The notes under the pieces: generated by a model
What the model was told of the DNA's origin: nothing
Seen by the model: only the letters and a program-made list of their open reading frames with translations
The model's database searches: none
Shown: piece after piece, positions 35,893 to 44,755 of the stretch
Layout of the letters: each line of letters opens with the position of its first letter
How positions within the stretch are numbered: position 1 is the stretch's first letter
Origin: Candidatus Saccharimonadota bacterium
GTDB lineage: Bacteria; Patescibacteriota; Saccharimonadia; Saccharimonadales; Saccharimonadaceae
Direction of reading: 5' to 3'
DNA length: 64,000 nt
NCBI GenBank assembly: GCA_026395405.1
Contig: JAPLYU010000001.1
Span: forward strand, 316,696-380,695
Made by a program: the position numbers and the translations under genes

Positions 35893-36303
35893 ATGGCGAC
35901 AATAGACCAACAATTCGTAGAATTCATAGTAAAATCACTCGTTGGGCATCCGGACGATGTCGTAGTCGAGCGAATTATTGATGAAAAAGGCGTTCTGTTA
36001 TCATTGACGGTCAATCCCGAAGATTTGGGAAGAGTTATTGGCAAGCGTGGTGTTACGGCGCAGAGTTTGCGCACACTGCTGCGGGCACTTGGAACTAAAA
36101 ACGATGCCAGGTATAACCTAAAGATTGTAAACAATGACGATCAGCGTGAAAACTATGCAACCAGCGACACACCTACTGCAACATCAGATGACGCAAAAGA
36201 CGAGCCTGTGAAAAACTCACCAGATGAAGCTGTGGAAAACGCTAGTGATTATGCAAAAACCGCTCGTGAAGAGCTTGCAGAACTAGACGACCTAGATATA
36301 TAA
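35893..36303 (+). CDS. khpA: KH-domain RNA-binding protein (KhpA-like)
   Basis: FVEFIVKSLVGHPDDV; DLGRVIGKRGVTAQSLRTLL. Confidence 0.88.
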   Translation: MATIDQQFVEFIVKSLVGHPDDVVVERIIDEKGVLLSLTVNPEDLGRVIGKRGVTAQSLRTLLRALGTKNDARYNLKIVNNDDQRENYATSDTPTATSDDAKDEPVKNSPDEAVENASDYAKTAREELAELDDLDI

Positions 36304-36402
36304 TCATAAACAAGTTACAAGTATAAAACTTGAACTGCGAGATAAAAGCTCTATGCGAGCAACAATATATAATTGTTGAGAGATTTATATGTCAGAGAAA
36401 CC

Positions 36403-36422
36403 ACCGTTAGGGTGGTTTTTTT
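36403..36422 (+). terminator. Terminator or attenuator before trmD
   Basis: AACCACC-gtta-GGGTGGTTTTTTT. Confidence 0.7.
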
Positions 36423-36440
36423 GTGATAAGATTATAACAG

Positions 36441-37094
36441 ATGAAAAAAATACAGATTATTACATTATTTCCTGAAATGTTTGAAGGCGTTCTGAACAGT
36501 TCGATGATGTGGAAAGCCCAAAAAGAAAAGGCGGTTGAATTTCGGATTATCAACCTGCGAGATTTCGGGCTGGGTCCACGCAAACAGGTTGACGATACAC
36601 CTTATGGCGGTGGCGATGGGATGCTGTTAATGCCCGAACCGCTTTTTGGCGCTATTAACGACGCCAAGAATTACGCAAAAGGATCGAAAGTAGTCTTGAT
36701 GACACCAAAAGGACAGCGCTGGAAGCAGTCGGAGGCTAGGGGGTGGGCAGACAGTAGTGATGACTATATTTTAGTCTGTGGGCGCTATGAGGGCTATGAC
36801 GAGCGCATATTGACACTGGTTGATAAACAGGTCAGTGTAGGGGATTATGTGCTGACTGGCGGTGAGTTGCCGGCAATGACCATAATCGACAGTATCGTCC
36901 GACTAATTCCCGGGGTTTTAGGCGGCGAAAATAGTGCCGAGATTGAAAGTTTCAGCGACGGTGAGACATTGGAGTTCCCGCAATATACACGCCCGGAAGT
37001 TTTTAACGAAATGGGAGTGCCAAAGGTATTATTAAGTGGTAATCACGCCGAAATTGCCAAGTGGCGACAAGAAAACTCTGAAAAAGCCGAATAA
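36441..37094 (+). CDS. trmD: tRNA (guanine-N1)-methyltransferase
   Basis: ITLFPEMFEGVLNSSMMWKA; DDTPYGGGDGMLL; VCGRYEGYDERI; VGDYVLTGGE. Confidence 0.97.
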   Translation: MKKIQIITLFPEMFEGVLNSSMMWKAQKEKAVEFRIINLRDFGLGPRKQVDDTPYGGGDGMLLMPEPLFGAINDAKNYAKGSKVVLMTPKGQRWKQSEARGWADSSDDYILVCGRYEGYDERILTLVDKQVSVGDYVLTGGELPAMTIIDSIVRLIPGVLGGENSAEIESFSDGETLEFPQYTRPEVFNEMGVPKVLLSGNHAEIAKWRQENSEKAE

Positions 37095-37295
37095 GTGCAA
37101 AGCACCCCAAGCGGGGTGCTTTTTGTTGTGGTGGATGTCGTAAAGCGATCAGTCACATTTTTTTTGGTGTTGTGTTTGTTTTTGTAACCTTCGCTATCTG
37201 TACTTTAGATTAAAATAAATAAAAGCGCAAGCGAAATAGCAAAAATAACAACATTTGTGCTTTAAATGGTCCTAAACTATACTGTTAACATGAAT

Positions 37296-37781
37296 ATTTT
37301 AGTGAAAACAACAGCGGCAAAAAAGGCAAAAACAAAAGATTCTCAAAAAATAGCTTACACTTATGCAGCGGTTTTGGTCGTTATGGTTGTTGCCCAGCTT
37401 TTTACTTTTGATAAATTTATCCCACTTTTAGTAGATTTTGATTTACCTGGGGGTGTACCTGTTGCTCATCTGTTCAGCGCTTTGTTCGTCTCCGCCGGGG
37501 TTTTAGCTTTGCCATTTTTATTAGGCTTTAGACTGAGCCCTTTGATGCGTATTTTTAGTATGTTGATGGGGTGGATGATTCCACTAACGTGGCTTTATGT
37601 GACTTTGTGGCTAGTATTTTCGACAAACTCCGTTACAAACGTCGGTTTCTTGGGGACGACCGTTAAATTGACTCCGGGCTGGTGGGCTGTTTTTGTCAGC
37701 ATTGCACTTGGTATATTAGCAGCCTGGGCAAGTTGGGGGTTATGGCCTGCTGAAACTAATTCACTTAAACCAAAAAAATAG
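37296..37781 (+). CDS. Membrane protein
   Basis: Several hydrophobic segments. Confidence 0.6.
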   Translation: MLVKTTAAKKAKTKDSQKIAYTYAAVLVVMVVAQLFTFDKFIPLLVDFDLPGGVPVAHLFSALFVSAGVLALPFLLGFRLSPLMRIFSMLMGWMIPLTWLYVTLWLVFSTNSVTNVGFLGTTVKLTPGWWAVFVSIALGILAAWASWGLWPAETNSLKPKK

Positions 37782-37784
37782 CAG

Positions 37785-38357
37785 TTGTTTTATCTTGCAC
37801 AGGAGATTATTATAGAGACACTAAGGGGGATTAAAGTTATGGATACAGTACACAAATTAGAGAAACAAGTCGAGGAATGGTTAAAGCCGCTTCCACATCT
37901 ACCAGAGGATTGGCGAAAATGGATAGCAAATAATGTCTGGTGGATTGTTCTAATCGGCGTTATTCTGTCGGTTATAGGCGGACTTGCCTTGGCTGGAGCG
38001 CTATTTGCTGCCATGGGAGCAACCGCAACCGTAAACACTCTCTATTCATCATTAGGTGTTAGCGGTGTCCCTGCGTATACGGGGTGGTGGTATGCTGCTT
38101 CTGCCGCATCGTTAGTATTTCTTGTCATTACTGTAGTCATCGATGCTTTGGCGGTTAGTCCATTAAAAGCAAAAAATCAAAAAGGTTGGGATTTACTATT
38201 CCTAAGCTTCCTAATAGGAGTTCTGTCATCAATTGTAGGTGTAGTACTTAATGTAACTACGGGTAATCTTGTCGGAAGTCTAATTGGCGGTGTAATCGGC
38301 GTAGTAATCAGTGCATATTTCCTATTCGAAATTCGTTCGTACTTTAAACAGGCCTAA
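37785..38357 (+). CDS. Membrane protein (start probably at an internal Met)
   Basis: Four hydrophobic segments. Confidence 0.6.
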   Translation: MFYLAQEIIIETLRGIKVMDTVHKLEKQVEEWLKPLPHLPEDWRKWIANNVWWIVLIGVILSVIGGLALAGALFAAMGATATVNTLYSSLGVSGVPAYTGWWYAASAASLVFLVITVVIDALAVSPLKAKNQKGWDLLFLSFLIGVLSSIVGVVLNVTTGNLVGSLIGGVIGVVISAYFLFEIRSYFKQA

Positions 38358-38434
38358 GTATTCGAAAAGACCTCTTGCGACTTCTTTGCAAGAGGTCTTT
38401 AATTAGTGTACAATTTGTACTGTTATTGTACCCA

Positions 38435-38548
38435 TATTGGGATGTCGCCAAGTCCTGCCCGTTCTGACTGAACAGTCAGAACGGGGGTAAGGCGCATGGC
38501 CGTTGCCTTAGCGGCAACAAGATTGAAATAGTCCAAATGGACCAAAAC
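38435..38548 (+). other. tRNA-Gln leading element: interrupted tRNA-Gln 5'-half copy with hairpin inserts and an antisense anticodon-arm copy
   Basis: TATTGGGATGTCGCCAAGT copy, CCCGTTCTGACTG-aa-CAGTCAGAACGGG insert, GGTAAGGCGCATGG, then ATGGACCAAAAC (complement of tRNA GTTTTGGTCCAT). Confidence 0.6.
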
Positions 38549-38588
38549 TTCTGACGCCTAATATAAATGTACATTTTTCAATCAGTAT

Positions 38589-38663
38589 TGGGATGTCGCC
38601 AAGTGGTAAGGCACATGGTTTTGGTCCATGCATTCGGGGGTTCGAATCCCTCCATCCCAGCCA
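38589..38663 (+). tRNA. tRNA-Gln (UUG)
   Basis: Anticodon loop TTTTGGT, TTCGAAT T-loop, GCCA end. Confidence 0.95.
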
Positions 38664-38844
38664 AATTAAAAATAGACCATCTGGTCTGTTTTTAATTTGC
38701 TGAGCTGAAGTGACTTGAACCCCCGTTTTTCGCTTTAGCGAAAAAGAAGGGGGTTCGGTGTAGAGAGTGAAGCGAAAAAGTGTTTACATTTTTTCGCGAA
38801 AGAGCGGAGAAGCGAGATTTATCGAGCGCTATCCCTCCATCCCA
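38664..38844 (+). other. tRNA-Gln trailing element: terminator hairpin, antisense T-arm hairpin, UUUA hairpin, displaced acceptor end
   Basis: GAACCCCC (38717-38724) / GGGGGTTC (38749-38756); GCGAAAAAGTG-TTTA-CATTTTTTCGC (38772-38797); ATCCCTCCATCCCA (38831-38844). Confidence 0.6.
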
Positions 38845-38870
38845 TCAAATCTATGAGCTATAATATACTC

Positions 38871-39107
38871 ATGGCTAACAAACAAAAAAAGAAATTCCTA
38901 GGGCTACCAACGATAATCTGGAAACTTCAGCTGCTTTATGTTGCGGTGGCGCTTATTATCTATCTTGTTATGGTTTATTTTTTAATATTAATACCAATAC
39001 ATTCTTTGAATAAAACGATTTTTAATATATCGTATGTTTTAGTTATCATAATCGTTAATATCATTTGGCGGGTTATTTTATTGAAAAAGTACCCAAAACT
39101 TTTCTAG
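38871..39107 (+). CDS. Small membrane protein
   Basis: Two TM segments. Confidence 0.55.
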   Translation: MANKQKKKFLGLPTIIWKLQLLYVAVALIIYLVMVYFLILIPIHSLNKTIFNISYVLVIIIVNIIWRVILLKKYPKLF

Positions 39108-39254
39108 GTCGGTATAAATGCGCACCAAACACCCCAAGATAGTTTTGATTTATAAGAATACCAAGAATTTTTGAACATAATTCTTAATAATTTGAATATT
39201 GACAGTTAATTTACTTAGGAAGATAATTAAATTATTAATAAGGGGGACAAAATT

Positions 39255-39659
39255 ATGGCAAAAAACAACTATGAAGTTACAGGGTGGACGGGTTGGATAG
39301 GATTCGCAAGCATTATGCTTTATCTTGCGGGCTTCTTCCATATCATCGCAGGTTTTTACGCATTATTTAATGACAAGCTGTATGTTCTGACACCAACTAC
39401 GTTATGGACCCTTGATATCACATCTTGGGGCTGGGTTCATATTATTGGTGGTATTTTGGCTATTTTGGCAGCCAGCTCATTACTCAGCGGAAACGCTTAT
39501 GGCCGCATCGTTGCAATAATTATTGCGGTACTTAGCGCACTAGCAAACCTGGCATTTATCCCGGTATATCCTATCTGGTCGATAATAATTATCGTGATAG
39601 ACGTATTGGTTGTTTACGCCGTTGTTGTACACGCTGACGAGATGAAATCTCTGCAATAG
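39255..39659 (+). CDS. DUF7144-like four-TM membrane protein
   Basis: GWTGWIGFASIMLYLAGFFHIIAGFYALF ... WGWVHIIGGILAI. Confidence 0.7.
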   Translation: MAKNNYEVTGWTGWIGFASIMLYLAGFFHIIAGFYALFNDKLYVLTPTTLWTLDITSWGWVHIIGGILAILAASSLLSGNAYGRIVAIIIAVLSALANLAFIPVYPIWSIIIIVIDVLVVYAVVVHADEMKSLQ

Positions 39660-39785
39660 AACATTGAAACTAAATAAACCCCCCTCGGAAACTGCGCCGA
39701 GGGGGTTTTAATTTGGAACGTCTTCATTGTTCTTGATTGCTAATAGGAATATAATAGAAATATAAACTAAGTGGAAGGAGGGTAA

Positions 39786-40223
39786 ATGTTAGGACCAATA
39801 GATTATATTGCTGTCGGTTTTAAAGGTAACAACTTCGATGGGAGCATACTGGCGGAGCTTGTGAAGGCTGTGGAAAGTGGCGCTATTCGAGTGGTAGATT
39901 TACTTTTTGTGATAAAGGATTCCGACGGGGAAGTTGCTATGGCAGAGATTGAAGATCAGCACAAAGAGCTTCAAGAAGTCGCCAAAGAAATTGGACACGT
40001 AGGCGACCTTCCTTTGTTGACAGAGGACGATGTTCTAAAACTGGGAACCGCAATGGATAACGATACCTCTGCAGGGATTCTGGTTATCGAGCAACTTTGG
40101 GCCAAGGGTCTTAAAAAGGCGCTGCTTGATAACGGAGCTATTTTACTGGACGAGGGGCGTGTACATCCGGACAAGGTTGAGGCTGCAGTTGAAGACGTAA
40201 AGAAATCTAAAGTTAAAAAATAG
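39786..40223 (+). CDS. DUF6325/DUF1269-like protein
   Basis: LGPIDYIAVGFKGNNFDGSILAELVKAVESGAIRVVDLLFVIKD. Confidence 0.7.
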   Translation: MLGPIDYIAVGFKGNNFDGSILAELVKAVESGAIRVVDLLFVIKDSDGEVAMAEIEDQHKELQEVAKEIGHVGDLPLLTEDDVLKLGTAMDNDTSAGILVIEQLWAKGLKKALLDNGAILLDEGRVHPDKVEAAVEDVKKSKVKK

Positions 40224-40232
40224 GAGTATAAA

Positions 40233-40307
40233 ATGATAGGAAGACCACTTTCACCCGTTTCAATAGCTGGTGTTCATAGGCGACGTCGACGTCGCGGCCT
40301 GCTGTAG
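40233..40307 (+). CDS. 24 aa Arg-rich peptide downstream of the DUF6325-like gene
   Basis: MIGRPLSPVSIAGVHRRRRRRGLL*, SD TAGGAG. Confidence 0.4.
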   Translation: MIGRPLSPVSIAGVHRRRRRRGLL

Positions 40308-40416
40308 ATTTAGATTGGTTTAAAACAACCAATAATTGCAGGGGTTTGTTAGGTGCAATATTGAAACGTATTGTTAAAATGTTGTTAATGCCGCAAATCT
40401 CTAGTATTGTAAGTTT

Positions 40417-41019
40417 GTGAATAAAAAACAAAAAAATAATCTGAAAAAGAAAATTGCGAATCTTTTAGGCGCTTTTGGTTATTTTTTCGTATCACTCCAA
40501 TGGTTATGGGTTGTTTTACTTTATTCAAGTTTGATTATAGGACTTGCAAAAATGATGAAGACCGATACAGTAACGCAAACCGCACAACCCACTGTCAATA
40601 TCGATTTAACCTCAAGTGTTCCAATGATTATAATGACCGCTGTTATCACGTTTGTTATGGTAGCGTTGACTTTGTATATTTTGATTAAAATCCCATCAAC
40701 CTTAATAAAGTCCAGCAAAAAAGTGGTTCGAACGGCCGCAGAGGGTGCTGCACCACTAGTCCTTCAGGTGCAAAACAAGAAGGTCACAACAAGAAGTCGC
40801 CTAAAACTCACTCCATTTTTGATTATAATTATGAAATTAATTTTGATATTTTTACCACTTATTCTTGCTTTTGCTTCGCAATTTATAGAAAAACAAATTT
40901 TCGACTTCTTTATATCAATATATATAGGTGTTCTGTTAGCATGCTTTAGTTTGTTGTTTTTTGTATTTCAATACATGATTGCAGAGATAATGTTGGTGAA
41001 AAGGCAAGATATCTGGTAG
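40417..41019 (+). CDS. Hypothetical membrane protein
   Basis: Four hydrophobic segments. Confidence 0.6.
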   Translation: MNKKQKNNLKKKIANLLGAFGYFFVSLQWLWVVLLYSSLIIGLAKMMKTDTVTQTAQPTVNIDLTSSVPMIIMTAVITFVMVALTLYILIKIPSTLIKSSKKVVRTAAEGAAPLVLQVQNKKVTTRSRLKLTPFLIIIMKLILIFLPLILAFASQFIEKQIFDFFISIYIGVLLACFSLLFFVFQYMIAEIMLVKRQDIW

Positions 41020-41065
41020 GACTAAGCCCCGGGCGGTTGCTCGGGGCGGGCTAGTCCATTACTGT

Positions 41066-41635
41066 TTAGCGCCTGTTTGGGAAGCGACGGCGGTCAAGGG
41101 TGGTTGGTTCGTCCTGGCCGGTTGTCTTGATGGTGATGATGGCGTGCCGACCCACCCAAGCCCCAAGGGGCTTCAACTTGCTTTGTAACGATTCGCCCGA
41201 ATTCGTGATAGCGTCTCTATTAAGGGACGGCGTCCACGTCAGGAATCGATTACCGCCGCGCATGTTCCGAAGGAAGTTGATGACTGGCGCCACGTTCTTG
41301 GGCGTGTCAAGCGACTTGGCGACGGTGCGATACGTAATCACCGCGTCTGCAAGTTTGATCGTCTTGCCGAATCGGGCCCAAAAATAGCGTTTGCGTCCGA
41401 ACAGCAACAGTGCCAACCTTGAGTCGAGTGACTTCAACTCCTTTCCCAGGGGTTTGGTTTTGGCGGCTCGCACTGCTTTAGCACGGTCTATCGCATCTTT
41501 TTCGACCTTTTCGGCCTTGCAGATTCTTTCTAATAGTTCTCTTCGGCGTTTAGCCAGAGACTCCAACTCTTCGATTTTCCCTGTCGGGACAATATCTTCT
41601 AAGGCTGTTGACTTGCGGATCACGGTACACCTCAT
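41066..41635 (-). CDS. Mu Gam-like (host-nuclease inhibitor / DNA-end binding) protein
   Basis: KIEELESLAKRRRELLERICKAEKVEKDAIDRAK...LLLFGRKRYFWARFGKTIKLADAVITYR layout of the Gam family. Confidence 0.55.
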   Translation of the reverse strand: MRCTVIRKSTALEDIVPTGKIEELESLAKRRRELLERICKAEKVEKDAIDRAKAVRAAKTKPLGKELKSLDSRLALLLFGRKRYFWARFGKTIKLADAVITYRTVAKSLDTPKNVAPVINFLRNMRGGNRFLTWTPSLNRDAITNSGESLQSKLKPLGAWVGRHAIITIKTTGQDEPTTLDRRRFPNRR

Positions 41636-41698
41636 TTGGTAGGTACTCCAGAATGTCTAGCTACTATCTATTATAGTTCTGTTAAAATAAGATTAGCA

Positions 41699-42040
41699 AT
41701 GAATACATATAAAAATCATCGGGCGGAACCATACTTTACCTTTTTAAAAAACGGTCAGAAAACTATTGAAGGGCGGGTTAGAAAAGGCAAGTATGCTCAG
41801 ATTAAAGTGGGCGATTATATTGAAGTTTACAATAACGAAGAAACCAGTCGTGTAAATGTTCGAGTAAAACGAGTGACAGCGTACCCATCAATACTTGAAA
41901 TGCTCGAAAATGAAGAGTTGAAAAAATTATTACCAGATATTGATACGATATATAAGGGAGTAAAATTATATGGTAAATTTTATTCTCCACAACAAGAATT
42001 AGAATTCGGTATGGTAGCAATCGAAATTGAACTGATATGA
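41699..42040 (+). CDS. ASCH-domain protein
   Basis: EPYFTFLKNGQKTIEGRVRKGKYAQIKVGDYIEVYN. Confidence 0.85.
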   Translation: MNTYKNHRAEPYFTFLKNGQKTIEGRVRKGKYAQIKVGDYIEVYNNEETSRVNVRVKRVTAYPSILEMLENEELKKLLPDIDTIYKGVKLYGKFYSPQQELEFGMVAIEIELI

Positions 42041-42621
42041 AAAGAGTTTTTGTTGTACACGGATGGGGTGGTCATCCAGACGAGGTTTGGTTTCCGTGGT
42101 TGAAAGTTGAGTTAGAAAACAGAGGCTTTGAAGTATCGTTACTACAAATGCCGGATACGGGGAATCCAAAAATTGATAAATGGGTGCCATATTTAGCTGA
42201 ATCTGTCGGCGAGGTTGACAAAGATACGTTTTTCATAGGACATAGTATGGGTTGTCAGGCTATATTGCGATATGTCGAGGCTTTGCCGTCTGATGTCAAA
42301 GTTGGCGGAGCTGTATTTGTAGCAGGCTTTTTCCATTTAACAGGTGTTGAAAAGCCAGACGAGGTATTAATAGTCTGGCCTTGGATAAATAATCCAATCG
42401 ATTTTGATAAAGTTAACGCACGAACAAATAAATTCATTGCTATATTTTCAGATAACGACGTATTTGTGCCGTTAACAAATGTAAGGCAGTATGAACAGAG
42501 TATCGGAGCGAAAACCATAGTCGAACACAACATGGACCACTTTAATGGAAAGCGCAACCCTAAATACAAACAAGTACCAATTATTTTAAGCTCTGTATTG
42601 AAAATTGCCAAAGCCGAATAA
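42037..42621 (+). CDS. RBBP9/YdeN-family alpha/beta hydrolase
   Basis: FVVHGWGGHPDEVWFPWL; FIGHSMGCQAILRY; DNDVFVPL. Confidence 0.9.
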   Translation: MKRVFVVHGWGGHPDEVWFPWLKVELENRGFEVSLLQMPDTGNPKIDKWVPYLAESVGEVDKDTFFIGHSMGCQAILRYVEALPSDVKVGGAVFVAGFFHLTGVEKPDEVLIVWPWINNPIDFDKVNARTNKFIAIFSDNDVFVPLTNVRQYEQSIGAKTIVEHNMDHFNGKRNPKYKQVPIILSSVLKIAKAE

Positions 42622-42663
42622 TCCGCCTTTAATGGTTTTGAAAGTAGGATTATAATTGCATAC

Positions 42664-43257
42664 ATGGAGTATAGGAAAATATCCCGATACATCCAGGTGG
42701 CACTTGTTATATTTTTCGTTTTGCTTTTGATTTGCATCGCAATTAGACCGACAGGTTTAATTGCTAACTCCGGTATCAGCTATTACGGAAAATACTGGGA
42801 CACCTTGGTGCCTTATACGTTGGCTTTTCTGACATTTAGCGCCGCTACTTGGAAATCGGCTACACTTATTAAAAAAGAAAAGAAGTTCGACCGAAATATA
42901 CGGTTGACTCTGCAAGTCTGTACCATTCTGTTTTTAGGAGTTTTACTAACTCCGCATACCGTCTTTCCAAGCGAACATGTATTTTTCGGTACAACTCTGT
43001 TTTGTTTGCAGCTGGTGTTAGGGACGATGTTGGTTTTTATGGTAAAACGCGACGTTTTGAATACGATTCTACTAGCAGTTTTATACATGAGCGGTTTGGC
43101 ATCATTGATATTCCTAAACACTTCGCATGGATGGATGATACAAGTCCAAGTGATTTTTCAAATCTCAATCTGGATATTATTTATAAGAATTATGCTTCAT
43201 CTGAGCCTACAGGAGACGAATTTAGCCAAACAAGTAAAAGTGTCCGATAAAGGTTAA
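42664..43257 (+). CDS. Membrane protein
   Basis: Six hydrophobic segments. Confidence 0.55.
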   Translation: MEYRKISRYIQVALVIFFVLLLICIAIRPTGLIANSGISYYGKYWDTLVPYTLAFLTFSAATWKSATLIKKEKKFDRNIRLTLQVCTILFLGVLLTPHTVFPSEHVFFGTTLFCLQLVLGTMLVFMVKRDVLNTILLAVLYMSGLASLIFLNTSHGWMIQVQVIFQISIWILFIRIMLHLSLQETNLAKQVKVSDKG

Positions 43258-43336
43258 ACAAAGCTTTAAATAATAGTATTGACACATTTAAAACAAGGAA
43301 TATAATACATTGCATCAATTAATGGGAGATACTTTT

Positions 43337-43660
43337 ATGAAAAAGTTTCTTGTTGCAATGGTACTTTCAATATCAATTTTAACAACGCTGCCAGCCTCGG
43401 CGGGTGCGGCTGCTTGGCTTTGGAGTAATCATGGCAGTTGGACTCCAACCCATACATCATGCGCTTCGGTAGCATGTCCGGCTGATTATTGGGTACCAAA
43501 TAATACCAAATTTATCATGCGTTGTTACATGGACGCACAGTGGGCAACCGGAAATTATTCAAGTAATCGATGGTTCGCGGGCTATCCTCAATACTATAGC
43601 CGGTATACGTATGTCCACTCTAGTTATGTATATTATCAATATTCGGTACCTCGCTGCTAG
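43337..43660 (+). CDS. Small secreted protein
   Basis: Signal peptide MKKFLVAMVLSISILTTLPASAGA, aromatic-rich mature part. Confidence 0.6.
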   Translation: MKKFLVAMVLSISILTTLPASAGAAAWLWSNHGSWTPTHTSCASVACPADYWVPNNTKFIMRCYMDAQWATGNYSSNRWFAGYPQYYSRYTYVHSSYVYYQYSVPRC

Positions 43661-43764
43661 AGCAGACAACGGCTAAAAAGACCCTGGTATTACGGGGTCT
43701 TTTTAAATTGATATTTAATTAAAAAAAATGGTATTATTATCTTAGTTAATATAAGGGGGAGACG

Positions 43765-44679
43765 ATGGTCAAATCTGTTAAGAAAAGCGGACTGAGTAAA
43801 AGAAATAAGTGGATAATTGGGGTGGTTGCGGCCCTTGTTTTTTTGGTAGTGTTTGTTATGGTTTTTGGTACCCCAAGCGCTGAATCTGTTTTCAAAGATA
43901 TGAATGATAAAATGCTACAGACCAAAACCGTTACCGTCGACCAGACTCTTTCTATTAAAGGCAATGACGGCAGTCTTGCTAGTATTACATCGAAGATGTT
44001 TATGGATATGAACAGCGAGAAAGTATTATTAGCCAAGGGTAATTTTACACTAAATATTAGCAATAGTAATTCACCAATGACTGTCAGCGGTGATTTAGTG
44101 AAAATCGGGGACAGTAGCTATGTAAAATACAATACATTTTCATCAACCAGCCCCGGGCTATCATCAAGCTTTAGCTCGATTGAATCAAAAATAAAAGGCT
44201 CTTGGATTAAAGTTCGTCCAAGTGATCAATTTGCATCTATGGCAAAGACGCCACTTGAATTTCTTTCAAGTATTTTGCCAACCCCATTTGCTAATCTGGA
44301 CAGTACACAACGTGCAAATGTGCTGAAGCTGTTGCAAGATAAGTCGATGTATACAATTGACGAAAGCTCCAAGGTGGATATTGGCGGTGTTTCGGCCTAT
44401 AAATACTCGCTTTCATACGACAAGAGTAAGTACGACGAAGTCGCAAAAGAAATTTCAAACGACGTTAGTTACTTTAAAGTAGGATCCAAAACCGACAACA
44501 AACTAAAATCACTGACTGTCTGGGTTGATATCGATACGAAACAAATTATAAAAATCGAATTTGAAGGTTCTACGGCTGACGGAGATGTTACTGGGACATT
44601 TAAGTTTTCAAATTACAACCAAAAACTATCCGTCGACAAACCAAGCGACTACTTTATCGAATCAGAGTTATTAAACTAA
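43765..44679 (+). CDS. Membrane-anchored extracellular protein
   Basis: N-terminal TM, LppX/LprG-like beta layout suspected. Confidence 0.5.
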   Translation: MVKSVKKSGLSKRNKWIIGVVAALVFLVVFVMVFGTPSAESVFKDMNDKMLQTKTVTVDQTLSIKGNDGSLASITSKMFMDMNSEKVLLAKGNFTLNISNSNSPMTVSGDLVKIGDSSYVKYNTFSSTSPGLSSSFSSIESKIKGSWIKVRPSDQFASMAKTPLEFLSSILPTPFANLDSTQRANVLKLLQDKSMYTIDESSKVDIGGVSAYKYSLSYDKSKYDEVAKEISNDVSYFKVGSKTDNKLKSLTVWVDIDTKQIIKIEFEGSTADGDVTGTFKFSNYNQKLSVDKPSDYFIESELLN

Positions 44680-44755
44680 GTCGCTACAAAGTTTATTGCT
44701 GTTTTATCTTTAATTTAAGCTTATTAACAGAAAATCATGATATATTTACATTGAG

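Noticed and set aside
38435-38844. Group I intron in tRNA-Gln
   Set aside because: The tRNA gene is intact and the odd copies flank it rather than split it; no P3-P7 core recognised.
40281-40296. CGACGTCGACGTCG as a restriction or regulatory palindrome
   Set aside because: Short and explained by consecutive Arg codons in a small ORF; insufficient support.
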